Source of the DNA: Rotaria socialis | Lineage: Eukaryota; Rotifera; Eurotatoria; Philodinida; Philodinidae | Assembly (NCBI GenBank): GCA_905331475.1 | Contig: CAJNYU010003614.1 | Span: 244,363-308,362, forward strand | DNA: 64,000 nucleotides | Direction: 5' to 3' | Shown here: in pieces, positions 10,601-21,913 of the stretch | Numbering within the stretch: the stretch's first letter is position 1 | Layout of the letters: each line of letters begins with the position of its first letter | Notes under the pieces: model-generated | Database searches by the model: none | What the model was told of the DNA's origin: nothing | What the model saw: only the letters and a program-made list of their open reading frames with translations | Program-made: the position numbers and the translations under genes

Positions 10601-12686
10601 AAATGATGATCAAATGAATACTGTAGAGGTATTAAAACGATAAATAAAAATGACATACATTCACAGGGAGATTTATGCACACGTTGAATTAACACATTAA
10701 TAAATTTGTTTTAAAAAAGCAACATGTTTGATTTGAAAAGAAACATTCTACAATAGAAGTTGATTAATTTTCTATTATATATCTTTTTAGCTTGTTGTAC
10801 CTAAAGCTGATTTAACATGGCGTGGTTCACAAATACATCGTGATGATATATTATGTTTAGACCATTTATTACCAGTTAGCAACATAATGTGTACAGCTTC
10901 GTATGATGGTGAAATTAATGTATGGAGTATTGATACAGAAAAATTAATTATGTGCTTACGTAAAGGATCAGCAACTGAACTGTAAGAATATTGTGTTTGA
11001 TCAAAGTTTCAATGATTTTTTTTCTTAATTTCAGTCGTCGTTCGCCATCGAATTATCGTCGATCATCATCACGTCGTTCAATGGCAAATGGTCCAGTACC
11101 GACTGATAAACTTCTATTTCTTCGATCTCGTGCTAAAGAAAACATGAAATTTGGTGTGTAACTATTTAAAAAGAAAGAATTTATCACATTCATTTCTCAT
11201 ATTTATTAGGTGTTTTAATATCAAGTGAAGGTGGTAATCTATACTGGTGGTCACTTTATGGTGAACGTCGACATATGGGTGTGTTTCATGGATCATCGAA
11301 ATCAGGTGAATCAATATTAGCTATGTGTACTGATGCAAGCAATCGATATTTGATTTGTGGTGATACTCATGGTGAAATACGTGTGTGGAATATAGAAAAC
11401 TATTGTTGCTCAACAGTATCACCTGTTCTATTCGACTCAACAACACCACCACTTGTACATTTTTGGCAAGCACATCTCTCACCGATTATTTTTTGTGAAT
11501 GGACTGATTATAAGGGACAAGGTGATTTTATATTAACTGGATCAACTGATCATACAGCACGGTTATGGACAATTAGTGGAGAAGAAATTGGAATTTTCGG
11601 ACAACGACAACTATGGGATATTGAATTAATAGTACCATCAAGAATGACAATTGACGATGAACAAATAAGAGAAAAAAGTGCAAATAACAATGTCAAAGAT
11701 CTATATGGTTTGTAAAAATACAAATTAATGATTATTAGTTCTAAAAGGATTATATTTTTTAATTTAACAGAAATTAAATTGACAATAGCAGATAAAATAA
11801 ATAATTTACCAGTGCCTGAAATTGCTATTAACATAGAAGACGATGATAGACGACCACTATCATCATTTTCTCAACATTCTGAAGTATATTTTTGCAGTTA
11901 TGCTTTTCATTTGATTGCATGTGTTCATTTATTGCACTAGATTACTAACCGATCTAAAGTCACCGAGCCTATATTGCACTGGACAACACCATCACCGGTA
12001 TGAATATTCGAGTCACTATTTGCTTTTTCCTTTTTTTTACAGTTATTACATGATTGTTATGCTTGACGAATGATTTCATTTATGAAAAGTAGATTCATTT
12101 TGGTTTTTAAATATACGAAAAACTAATCTTCGAGATTCAATGGATTTATCTTATGATTATCATAAAATTTATTTTAGCCTGTAAGTGGACTTGGCTTATT
12201 GATCGAACGAGGATTAAACCAACAGAAATTAAAACGACAAGAACGACGTCATCGTTTTAGTGAAATCGATAGTCGTCATTTAGCTAAAGGAGGCGTTTGT
12301 TACGCTCCATTTGCTTTACTTTCAACTCAAGTATTAGAATTTATTTGTTAATTTGTATATATTTCTTTTTATCAACATTTAATTTATGAATCTAGGATAT
12401 TGACGATGGTATATCTAATTTAAGTCATCATCATTTGCACCCAAAATCGACGGTCATCGAAGAACTATACATGGGCAGTAAAAATGATTTGACATCGATA
12501 ACAAGTGAAACATCTAAAAGTCGACTCGTTCTTCCACCCATTATGCCACGTCAACGAACATCATCATCATTTGCAAGCAATGCAACATCAACAACATCGA
12601 CAGCATTTGACGTTGACACAAGTAATCGATTTCCATTAGCATCAAGACACAATACATTTATGAAGTCGATTTCAGAAATATCTTAA
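7620..12686 (+). CDS. EF-hand and WD40-repeat protein (WDR49/WDR64/WDY type)
   Basis: Twenty exons: 7620-7699, 7981-8105, 8180-8271, 8347-8493, 8557-8869, 8926-8972, 9034-9201, 9266-9454, 9535-9726, 9789-10079, 10139-10303, 10373-10519, 10596-10628, 10791-10981, 11035-11153, 11210-11707, 11771-11883, 11941-11997, 12178-12330, 12396-12686. They sum to 1137 codons with no frame break (1136 aa). The N-terminus holds degenerate EF-hand pairs (e.g. LNSKETGLINWNDF), followed by many WD40 blades such as FDYSKELNLLITGGADYLAR, TCADNSIGAWDIESG and FILTGSTDHTARLWTISGEE. The C-terminal 150 residues are Ser/Thr-rich and disordered-looking. The order EF-hand region, a PVRFINISKEGYLGLWT linker and WD40 repeats is that of WDR49/WDR64 and fly WDY; relatives are linked to cilia and sperm. 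Which paralogue this is cannot be settled here. Confidence 0.9.
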
Positions 12687-14104
12687 TTCTTTTTCACGCT
12701 TTTTCTTCATTTTTAATAATTGCTTCGTATCAAACACGTTTTTCTTTCTAAATTTATTCTTATATTGAAGTTATCGTTCTTGCATGCTATTCCATTTGAT
12801 TATCAAAAACAACTTTTATGTTTACGTAAAAAGAAAACACTTTTTGCTATGTTCTATTCATTCGAACTTTGGCGCATCAGAGAAACTTACGTTTGCATGT
12901 TTTAGTTGCTAATACAATGCTCAGTATTTCAAGTAAGATAACACAGTTTTTTCCATTTATACTGATGACTGGAGAAAAATGTTCAATTCATGAAAATTGA
13001 TCAAAATTATGAATTCACAATTTTGAAACCGTAACACACTATTGAGTAAGACTAAATTAATGCTTGGTCCTTTGGACTTAATCTTTCTAAGTTGCGAGAA
13101 GAGTTAATGATAAAAGACAAGTTCTGTATTTGTTGCAGTTTGCCAAAGTCAGTATTTAGTTTTCTAACACTTAATTTTGAAGACTTTCATTGCATGGCAC
13201 ACGAGAAATCTAAGTCACAGACCTAAAGAAAACTATTATTTTACTCAATAGAAACAAGAAATAATATCGACCGCAGTACACGTAGGAGTCTATTTCCAAT
13301 TACAAGTAAATTCACTGTGTCTCATGCCATAAGCAAATCTTACTAAAGTTAAACAATTTTATTTGAGATCTCATCGTATAATTAAGTTTTTCTTTTAAAT
13401 TCAACTATATATGAAGACATGTTTTACTTCAAACTGTTCGATATATGTACTGCAGCAATCGATGACTTTCAAATTTACGAACTCGGGATTGAAAGTTCGT
13501 GATTACTTCAACCGTATACCATGGGTAGATTTTGTTTTTAAACCTAGTATGTATTTATCAACAGTCGTGGTAATATATACACTATTATTAATAACAAACA
13601 AAGAGACAGAGTAGATAACTTTTGAGTATAACATGCCAGTCTCAGCTATGATTTTCGCAATACTATTGATGTTCCATGGCCTTTAAAACTTTTTGTACAT
13701 CGTTCACATTCACTTTTCTTAATTTTAGAAATTAATTTCAAACAAATAAAGAACTGGGTAAACTTAGAATTTCATAATTATTTTTTCAAACTTATTACCA
13801 AATATCGTTCTATTTTTGAAAAAAGTTAACTTGTGATGCTGAAATTATAATTTTCTTTCAAAAATAAATTCTAAATATAAATGCACAAAACAAAAGCACA
13901 AAAATTGAAACTTAAAAAAAAAACACCAAAATGCATATTATCATTAAAATGAGATTTGTATATCATGGATCAGTATCAGACATATACCCACTGTAAATAA
14001 TAAACAATGTGATAAGATTGTATAAAATAGAATGGATAATAATTAATGGAATAATCATTTATGGAAAATGTAATTGTTTCTTCAATAATAAGAAAGCATA
14101 TTTT
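12687..14104. other. intergenic between convergent genes
   Basis: Between the 3' ends of the WD40 gene (+) and the DPY19-like gene (-). An open frame with an ATG at 13411-13614 (67 aa, one hydrophobic stretch near its end) has no recognisable similarity and is probably chance. Nothing else seen. Confidence 0.5.
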
Positions 14105-17100
14105 TTATAAAACCTCATAAATACTGAGATGCTCATAATTAAATAGTCTCTTAAAATATGGTTGAGGATGAGATTCAAGAGTTTGACACGCAAGAGTTGT
14201 ACGTGTTAATATTCTAGGATCTTGTTCATCAATGTCATACATTTCAGGAAATGAGCATCCTTTTGGACGATTTGTTATTGTACACCAATGTGATTCATAA
14301 ACATAATAATTAACTTGATATTGTTTTAATATTGAATGAATATGACGAAGCGGATTTCGTGAAAACATCGTATAAACAAGTTTAACACGATGACGAATTT
14401 TTTTATGTTCATAATGAGGATGAACAATTATTGAACGATGCGTTGATAATTTTAAATTAGCCATAGTTGGCATAGTGCCAGCAAAAATTGAGTCATTTCG
14501 AGTATTCAAATTAATCCATTCAATCATTTTTTCCATTGGATAATTTGAATATTCACCTAGAAAAAATGCAATATTTCTTCTTTTCGACAATCGATTAGAA
14601 AAGAATCGAAATTTATTAAGTCAAAACTATGAAGATGATAGAACGTGAACTATGAAGATAAAATGTACATATCACTTCTGTTTCTATGTATTTACCTTTA
14701 ATTTGTAATTCTTTTTTAATATTATTTCGTCCTTCAATACTCATTCCAATCAAAATAAAAATAAAAAGTAAAAATTTCCATTTTTTTGAACCAATCATTT
14801 TTTTTGGCCACAATTGCTCATTCATAAAAAGACTTATCAAAAGGCATAATTGTGGAACAAGAAATAATTTTAAACGCATAATTAACAAAGCCATACATAA
14901 ATAAGCACCCGTTTGAATAATATGATAGGAATTCCATATTTCTATATGTTCACTCTTATTTTTACGAAATATATCAATAATAAAATTATATACTAATCGA
15001 CATATGATTACGATTGAATATGGAATAAGACCTGTTCGACATAATTTAATTATTGTTTCCATATCAATAAAGTCAAACTCTTTTGCACATGTATATAATT
15101 GTGTATCAAATGTACGAAATGTTGAAGAGAATTTTGACTTTAATATATCCCAAATATGAGCATCATCATCAACTGACGAAAAAAGAATACTAATTATAGC
15201 AAATTTAATAAAAATAAATGAAAATAAAAACAAAACCATTCGACGAATTATAATAATCAGTGTCAAGCGATATGATTGGAATGATGATGACGATGAGTTA
15301 AGAAAAAAATTATCCAAAACACAGACCAAATAAAATGAGAATAATGTTATTGAAAATAGAGAAGTTAATAACATTCGATTACCAAACATTAGCACAGCTG
15401 ATATTACTAATGATAATATTTGAGCAGATAAAATAAAGAAAAATTGATCAAATGGTAAAATATTGAGAATGTAAAGAAGACCAAGGGATAGAAGTTGAGT
15501 AGCTAATGTAAATTGTGCAACTAAAGATAAGAATACGACGATGAGTTTACAAAAAAAGTTCTAGATTTTTGTCTTTTTGTATTATAAGTAATTTTTATGC
15601 CACTACCATTGGATGAATCATGTAAAGTAATTAATAATCCTCTTCTAGAATGAGGATATGAGTTTTGAGTCGTAGCAAGACTAAAAATTAGTATTCAGAC
15701 CCGTAAACACATATCTTGCACATTTCGATTAATAAACAAGAGTCGTTATGGAAAAATCTTGTATTTATATTAATTTATCTAGGAATCAAATAACATGCTA
15801 TGAGATTCAGGGTGTGGGTGTCGGGATATAGAAGGGTTACTCGTGCGCTCCTATACAATTCTATATTACACACTAAAGTTTTCCGACCGCGAGCTTTTTG
15901 AAGTTGCACTCAGTCGAACCATACATCGATATTCTCGATGAAATCTTCGAGTCGGACAAAGATAGCTGTTCTGATAAAACGAGATCCTTTAATTTTGTTT
16001 TTGTATTTGATAACTAGTAAACCCACATAATTCTCATGCGAGTCATGTGATAGCTGAATGGAGTAGAGCTTGTTGGATTGAAATGCTTCAGATTCTGAAC
16101 ATATCGAATGCGTCTGCGCAAGAAAACCGAAAGGTTTCATTCAACGTCGATAATGTCACTCACATCATACACCTATATCTACATGTGAACAATCTAAACT
16201 ATAGTATGGTAACAGTTTCAATAGTTTCTTCCGACTTAACTCTTATTAAATATTTTTGTCTTTGATGTTTTTAGTATCTGCCAATATTTGACAAAACTAG
16301 ACATAAACTATATATATTTAGAAATTCGTTCAAAGCAAAACTACAGGACAATATAGAATGCGTATAATAAAAATTAGCTGAATTACTTTTCTAGATCACT
16401 CGTTTTCGCTCAGTATATGAAACCCTTAGATTTTTCTAGTTTTATTTTTTTTAAAACTAAAATACAAATAAGTGGAATATTCAATCTAACGATAGCCTGT
16501 TGACGTTTGAGAGAACATGCTTGACGGTATTAATAGTACTTACATTGCCATGGTAACATATATAGAATTGTCGAAACAACAAGTAATGACACAAGCTTTA
16601 TTTTACTTCCATGAGAAATTGAATTTTGTGTTGCATCTACAGGAATCAATTGATCGTGTTTCTTTATATGTTCTAGGATAGATTTTATCGCATTGGTACT
16701 TGTTAAAGTTTGTTGTTGTTGTAGAATATATGTGACAACAAACAATTGAAGTACATGAAATGGAAATGAAAAACTTTCACGAAGTGGTGGTGTCCTATTA
16801 AAAACAAAATAACAGCAAGAAAATGATTAGAAAACATTTTCTTTGGCGATCACTAACCACATAACTCTTGTCGCTTCACTATGATTGAATAAATAAGCAA
16901 GTGTTGTTATTATTCCACCTAAAATACTTTTGGATAAATATGTCCCAAATAAAAATAAAAGACCAAGCAAACATCCATTGAGTATAAAAACACTTGTTAC
17001 ATAGAAGTAAGTAGGCTCTTTATGCCCTTCACACGATAAAACTGGACTCATTGTCTGGCCTCGATCAACTTGATAACATAATTCTGTTAACATGCCACGA

Positions 17101-18077
17101 GAATTCATTGTACGATAAATTAAACTAAGTAAAACTTCAGGATAAAGATTGAAACGTTCTAAGACATTAATTGTCGTTGGAGCTTCTGTTCGATTATCAG
17201 AGATGATCGACAAAAAACCTTCGATAAATGATGGAGAATCAATAGCAATTTCTTTAAAATATGAATAATAAAGACCCATTTCTGTACGAAATGATAATTC
17301 ACGTTCTAATGTTGATAAATGTGAAAAATGTTTATCATTCTCAAATAATTCATATATATATAGAAAATGGAAATATGATATGATTGAAGCAATACTTAGT
17401 AAACCCAAAGGATAAACAACGAACGATACCTATAAGGATAGAAAATAAAGATCAATTTAATCGAAGTAAATATTCGAAATGAATAGTTTCTTGAAGATAT
17501 TCAGTATTGACGTATGTAGACTATTAGAATTCTAATGCATTCAAAGCCAATTCATTGAAAAATGCAAAATTATATGAAAACAAAGATACTTGTCAAATTT
17601 TCAGTAGTATACACCGTTAAATTAATTTCCAAACAATCATCAATCACTAATCTAGTAACAACCTGTGTAGTTGATTCGGTCAAGGTTTTTTTTTCTTCTA
17701 CTCCTTATTTTGTATAACAATCATCTAGATCAAATAAATTTATCATGATTACAAGTTACAGATTTTCTTTTCTAAACATAAAATAAATCAATCTATTACT
17801 GAATCATTCACTGATTTGCCTGATTGAATTAGTTTTGTTTTCTTCTAAACAGATATTTATTGTAGAATAATAATTGTTCAGAATAATTATGAAAAATGAA
17901 ATTCACAAGGTCGTAGTGTTTCTATGAATCTATTATCAGCAGTTGTTCGATTAAGCATATTTTTACCTGAGAATATTTTTTATTCTTTTCTATTTTTGTT
18001 TTTGTTGATGAAGAAATCTGTTGTCTATTTTTTGTTCCTGGACGATAACGAACTGTGGATTGACGTTCTTTGGGCAT
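14105..18077 (-). CDS. DPY19L: DPY19-like C-mannosyltransferase
   Basis: Five exons on the minus strand (18077-17967, 17429-16858, 16794-16544, 15520-14696, 14556-14105) give 736 aa. Diagnostic stretches: LFENDKHFSHLSTLERELSF with the acidic residues expected in the first luminal loop, FRTEMGLYYSYFK, then NHSEATRVMW joined to TPPLRESFSFPF, LMFGNRMLLTS, DDDAHIWDILKSKF, LLIMRLKLFLVPQLCLL, and the luminal end GEYSNYPMEKMIEWIN, FAGTMPTMANLKLSTHRSII, VNYYVYESHWC. Many hydrophobic segments lie between. DPY19 enzymes are multi-pass ER proteins that add mannose to Trp in WxxW motifs of secreted and membrane proteins. The start at 18077 follows a TTTTTAG acceptor by 17 nt, and the upstream UCH stop is only 44 nt away. 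Intron 3 (1023 nt) is far longer than usual here. Confidence 0.94.
15910..16140 (-). other. unrecognised open frame inside a DPY19L intron
   Basis: In the 1023-nt third intron, same strand as the host gene, a 76-codon frame starts with ATG at 16140 and reads SIQLSHDSHENYVGLLVIKY and later RTAIFVRLEDFIENIDVWFD before a stop. It is less AT-rich than the rest of the intron and similar in-frame text continues past the stop. It may be a fragment of an inserted element or a decayed gene; I do not recognise it. Confidence 0.3.
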
Positions 18078-18121
18078 CTTACAATGAATTTTATCTAAAA
18101 ACAAAAGAGCCAAACATATTT
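18078..18121 (-). promoter_or_regulatory. 44-nt intercistronic spacer with poly(A)-signal-like and acceptor sites
   Basis: Reading on the minus strand, AATAAA overlaps the UCH stop codon, then TTTTGTTTTTAG ends at 18095 and the DPY19L ATG is at 18077. This is the layout of an SL trans-spliced operon junction. No promoter would fit comfortably. Inferred, not demonstrated. Confidence 0.5.
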
Positions 18122-18805
18122 TTATTGTTTTCTTGCCATTGCAATCAAATTAAATCGAATATCGCCATCAAGTGCGCTAACTTTTTCTTTTACTTCTTGG
18201 GTCACACGAGAAAAAAAACTTTCGTCATTCAATTCCCCGATGAATTTTGCATGTGGTCCTTTTGTACTTCCATTCATTTCATATAATTGATTGCCATTCG
18301 ATACAATATAGGCTATATAATGATAGCCAACTCTACCACTATCAATCATTTCTGTTTGACCTTGTTCAGCTGTTTCTTCGTGAGCTTCATGAATATTTTG
18401 ATCATTTAACAAAACTATAGCCCGTTCATCAGCAGTCATATTTTCAGTATTTTTAAAAAAATCAGCCAAAGGTGAATTTGCCTTCAATATAACTTTATCC
18501 AAATTATTACCAATTGCGTGAAGAAGAGCAATAAGACAACAGCAACTATCTAACTCATCGATCTGTTTAATGGTCCATAATTTATCGTTCGTCAACGATT
18601 GAGACACGTTTGAAACAGGTAATGCATCACTCTCTGGATAAAGAAAAATATAAGCATATATGTTTTCGCCAGCCAAATAATCTTCGTCAAGCGAGTAGAT
18701 TTCGATAAAGTCAAGTGAGCTAACATCGACACCTAATTGTTCAATATATATTCGCCATAAATCTGGATCCGATTCAAGTGCATGCCATGCATTGGGTGAA
18801 GTCAT
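18122..18805 (-). CDS. UCH-family (peptidase C12) ubiquitin C-terminal hydrolase, altered active site
   Basis: Single exon, 227 aa, the usual length for UCHL1/UCHL3. Alignment anchors: WHALESDPDLW at the N-terminus, LLHAIGNN after the active site, NMTADERAIVLLND, and GYHYIAYIVSNGNQLYEMNG. The nucleophile aligns with the middle Cys of CCC (C89) and the His is H162. Two canonical residues differ: the LYELDG Asp is Asn here (N178), and the oxyanion-hole Gln, normally six residues before the Cys, is eight before it (Q81). Activity on ubiquitin adducts is therefore uncertain; it could be weakened or a ubiquitin binder only. The ATG immediately follows ATAATCTTCAG, an acceptor-like site. Its TAA stop overlaps an AATAAA and the DPY19L start follows 44 nt later. 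Confidence 0.88.
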   Translation of the reverse strand: MTSPNAWHALESDPDLWRIYIEQLGVDVSSLDFIEIYSLDEDYLAGENIYAYIFLYPESDALPVSNVSQSLTNDKLWTIKQIDELDSCCCLIALLHAIGNNLDKVILKANSPLADFFKNTENMTADERAIVLLNDQNIHEAHEETAEQGQTEMIDSGRVGYHYIAYIVSNGNQLYEMNGSTKGPHAKFIGELNDESFFSRVTQEVKEKVSALDGDIRFNLIAMARKQ

Positions 18806-21800
18806 CTGAAGATTATATGAGTAATTAAATATTAACTGTTGCTCTCGTTTGCAAAAAGAAAAAAAAAGAAAACATTGAGATGATTAAAACAACACATAAC
18901 ATAACTACGGAAAATATCGGCATTATAATTAAGTGTTTGAAGAATGACACATATTAATGTTTGTTTGTCATCATTACATATCTCAAATCGTCTTGACTCT
19001 TTGTAGAGTGAGTTCGTACTTAAAAATTTCGTAAGACAAGTTGTTAGTAAAAAATACTCGAAGGCAAATTAATGCAATAGAAAGTTGACTAAAAAAAATA
19101 ACAAACTATTGTTCTTTCTATCAAGGACAAATAAAAATTGAATATATAATACGAGCGACTGAAAATGAGTAAAAAAATTTCATCAGATGTGACGGGCGAA
19201 AAAAAAAGAAAAAGAAAAGAATGATTGGTGTTATATGACAACAAATACAGTTGACATTGCAACATATATCATGAAATCGACGGAGGTCGCTTGTTAGCGA
19301 AAACAGTTGAAGAAACGGCTTCAATTTTCGTGAAATACAAAGCAAGGAATTCTTATTAGTAACGATTTAATAAATATCAAATAAAAGAACCAATCCATCT
19401 AGACAAAGACTCAAAATCTATAGCAAGATGGATCATAAAACAAAACTGTCTTTTAGAAGACTGTAAAATGAAATCAATACAAAATAATTCTACTAAAATT
19501 AGTTACTTGACATGGAAAACAATTTTCATAGAAAATCGAAACGAATCAGGATTTGTGCATGGTTCTAAGTTAGTCAACCGTTTAATGGACAGTGTTAAAC
19601 CTGATGTTCATATATAGGATTAATTTTATTCCGTTTACCTTTTCCATTATATTATATCTAAGATAAATTAGAATTCAGAAAACTCCAATAGCTCTAATAA
19701 ATTGTGATTTTATGAAAATAATCCTATCAAAATACTTTTAAGTATTCTATTTTTTAAAACAAATAAGGATAGGTTTCTTTGGCTGGTATCTGTACATAGT
19801 ATCGATCTAATAAATGGCAACCAACTGAAAGTATTAGAAAAACTGAGTACTTCAGGAAATTGAACGACGTTTAAAAAGATAGCAGAAAAAAAATGAATTC
19901 TCTTCTCTGGAGGCTATTATCATAAATGCGAACATTTAAATTTAATATTCTTTGGATTTGAACCGAAAAAGAACAAATTCCATAGCGAACATTGAGGACA
20001 GCAAGTTAATGATGGGATTATTTCTATGAGTCTTGATGATATTCACTGTAGATTTATCCGTATATTCCTAAATGCTGATTGAAACGAAACACCTTGTTCA
20101 TTAGAATTAATTTAATGTTTACAAAATAAGGATAGGATTTTTTCGACATGTATTTCATAGAATTTTTTTGCTTTAAATAATTTGCTTCGATGATGTAGTG
20201 TTCATTCTGCAAGTATTTGTTATTAAGATATAGCCAATATCAATATTTTTTGATTTATTCGAATCTAGCAAAACTAAAAGTTAACATTGAATGAAAATAA
20301 AAGAAGTTATTTGGGAATGTATATAGATAATAAAAGGAATATAGCCTTGTTTTGATTAAAAATAATATTTTAGCAAATAGAATTTTGTTAACAAATTCCA
20401 TCCATCCATAAAATATATTTATTTCTTTACCATATCAGCTACTTCAAGCAATGAATGATTGAAAAAGATGCGGAAAATGTAGACAGATACTTCGAACGAA
20501 TAAATACATTACAAATCTTGGATACTTTGCATAAGCCGTTTGCCGATGTTAGATGAGATTTTTCCGAAGAAGAAAATTATTGAATAAAATTATTTTTCGC
20601 TTCTGATGAGTAAAATTCTTTAATAACTTTATGGAAAATTACTTTATCCTTACTGTTTCTTTTAATTCGATTAATTTGTTCTGTTCTTCATCATCAATTA
20701 GAAAAGAAAATCTAAATAAAATTCGCTAAATTCAATTAATTGCACAGCGATCACGAATCTATTATGGTGCAATATTTGTTTCATAATATGCTAATATGTT
20801 TCAACTGTTTTCTGGAAATCGCAAACCATTGATACACAGAGAACGATGTAGAAACTGTGTTTGAATGTAAACGGAATAAAAATCACATTAATCATCTGGT
20901 TGACGAAGCTTCATCTTGAAATCTAAATGCAAATAGTAAACTATTAATTTTATGAACTTAATTTTCAAATTACGTTATCACTGAACGTGCTAGTGTTTTT
21001 TTCTGTTTTGATCAGAATAGCATATTATTTGACGTTTCTTCTCTTAGTCAGATTTATTATTGGTATTTATTCGCTTGATATTTTGATATTTGTAGAAAAA
21101 TTATTTCTTTAGTGAAACAAAAAGAAATCGCAATTTCATTTGTAGTTCAGTCACGTTGTTTACGCCTCAAATAACTGTTCATACTTATAGTCTCAGTTGA
21201 GTACAGATTTTTTTCTGCTACATCTTATGTGCCATTAATTAAATGGAACTTTTTCGGAGCTTTTCTCGATTTGATTTGATCTCGCTGTGTATTGAATAGA
21301 AGTAATTAAGAAAATTGTCATTGACTGTATCACAAGATGTTGCACAACATAAATTTGAATTCCTTATTTATTTTTCTTTCATTATTAACATATTTTTCAT
21401 GGCATGGTTATTGTTCTTTGTACAACTACTTTTAAATTGCATGAGTTAACCAATAAAATCTAGTTCGGATTCAAGTTTATTACACCTCTTATGTAGCTTT
21501 TTTAATCTATTATTTTGACTTTTGAAATCTCAAGATTTCTACATTGCTCTCTAGTATTCACAGTTATATCTGATTAGAAGTAGAATAATCTAAATCTAAT
21601 AAATATCATTATGATTAAATTTTAACTGAAGAGTGCTAACGAAAGTCAAACGATGCAAATTACTACATATTCTTCTATTCTACTTGAAGAATAGTAAAAA
21701 CTGTACTAATGCACTCATTCGTAGTTTTCCGTATTTTTTTAAATCTATAATACATTGGGTGTAATGCTTTTCTGACTAAATGACGATTGATTACTATCTG

Positions 21801-21913
21801 TTCCATAATGCAAATGAACGTCTGTTCATTTAGTTCTTGATTAAAATCCAACGGTGAACCTATAGTATTTATTTATTATTTCTAATTAATAATGAAAAAA
21901 CAAACATTTGCAC
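18806..21913. other. 3.1-kb intergenic region, no gene seen
   Basis: AT-rich DNA between the 3' end of the NMDA-receptor gene and the UCH start, both on the minus strand. All frames are short. No RNA gene, large repeat or element boundary was recognised. Confidence 0.5.

Noticed and set aside
13411-13614. 67-codon frame with an ATG and a hydrophobic stretch
   Set aside because: No family, no splice partners, and composition like the surrounding intergenic DNA.
14686-14904. Plus-strand frame opposite DPY19L exon 4
   Set aside because: Antisense shadow of a conserved exon.
17924-18286. Plus-strand frame across the UCH/DPY19L junction
   Set aside because: Lies opposite two conserved coding regions.
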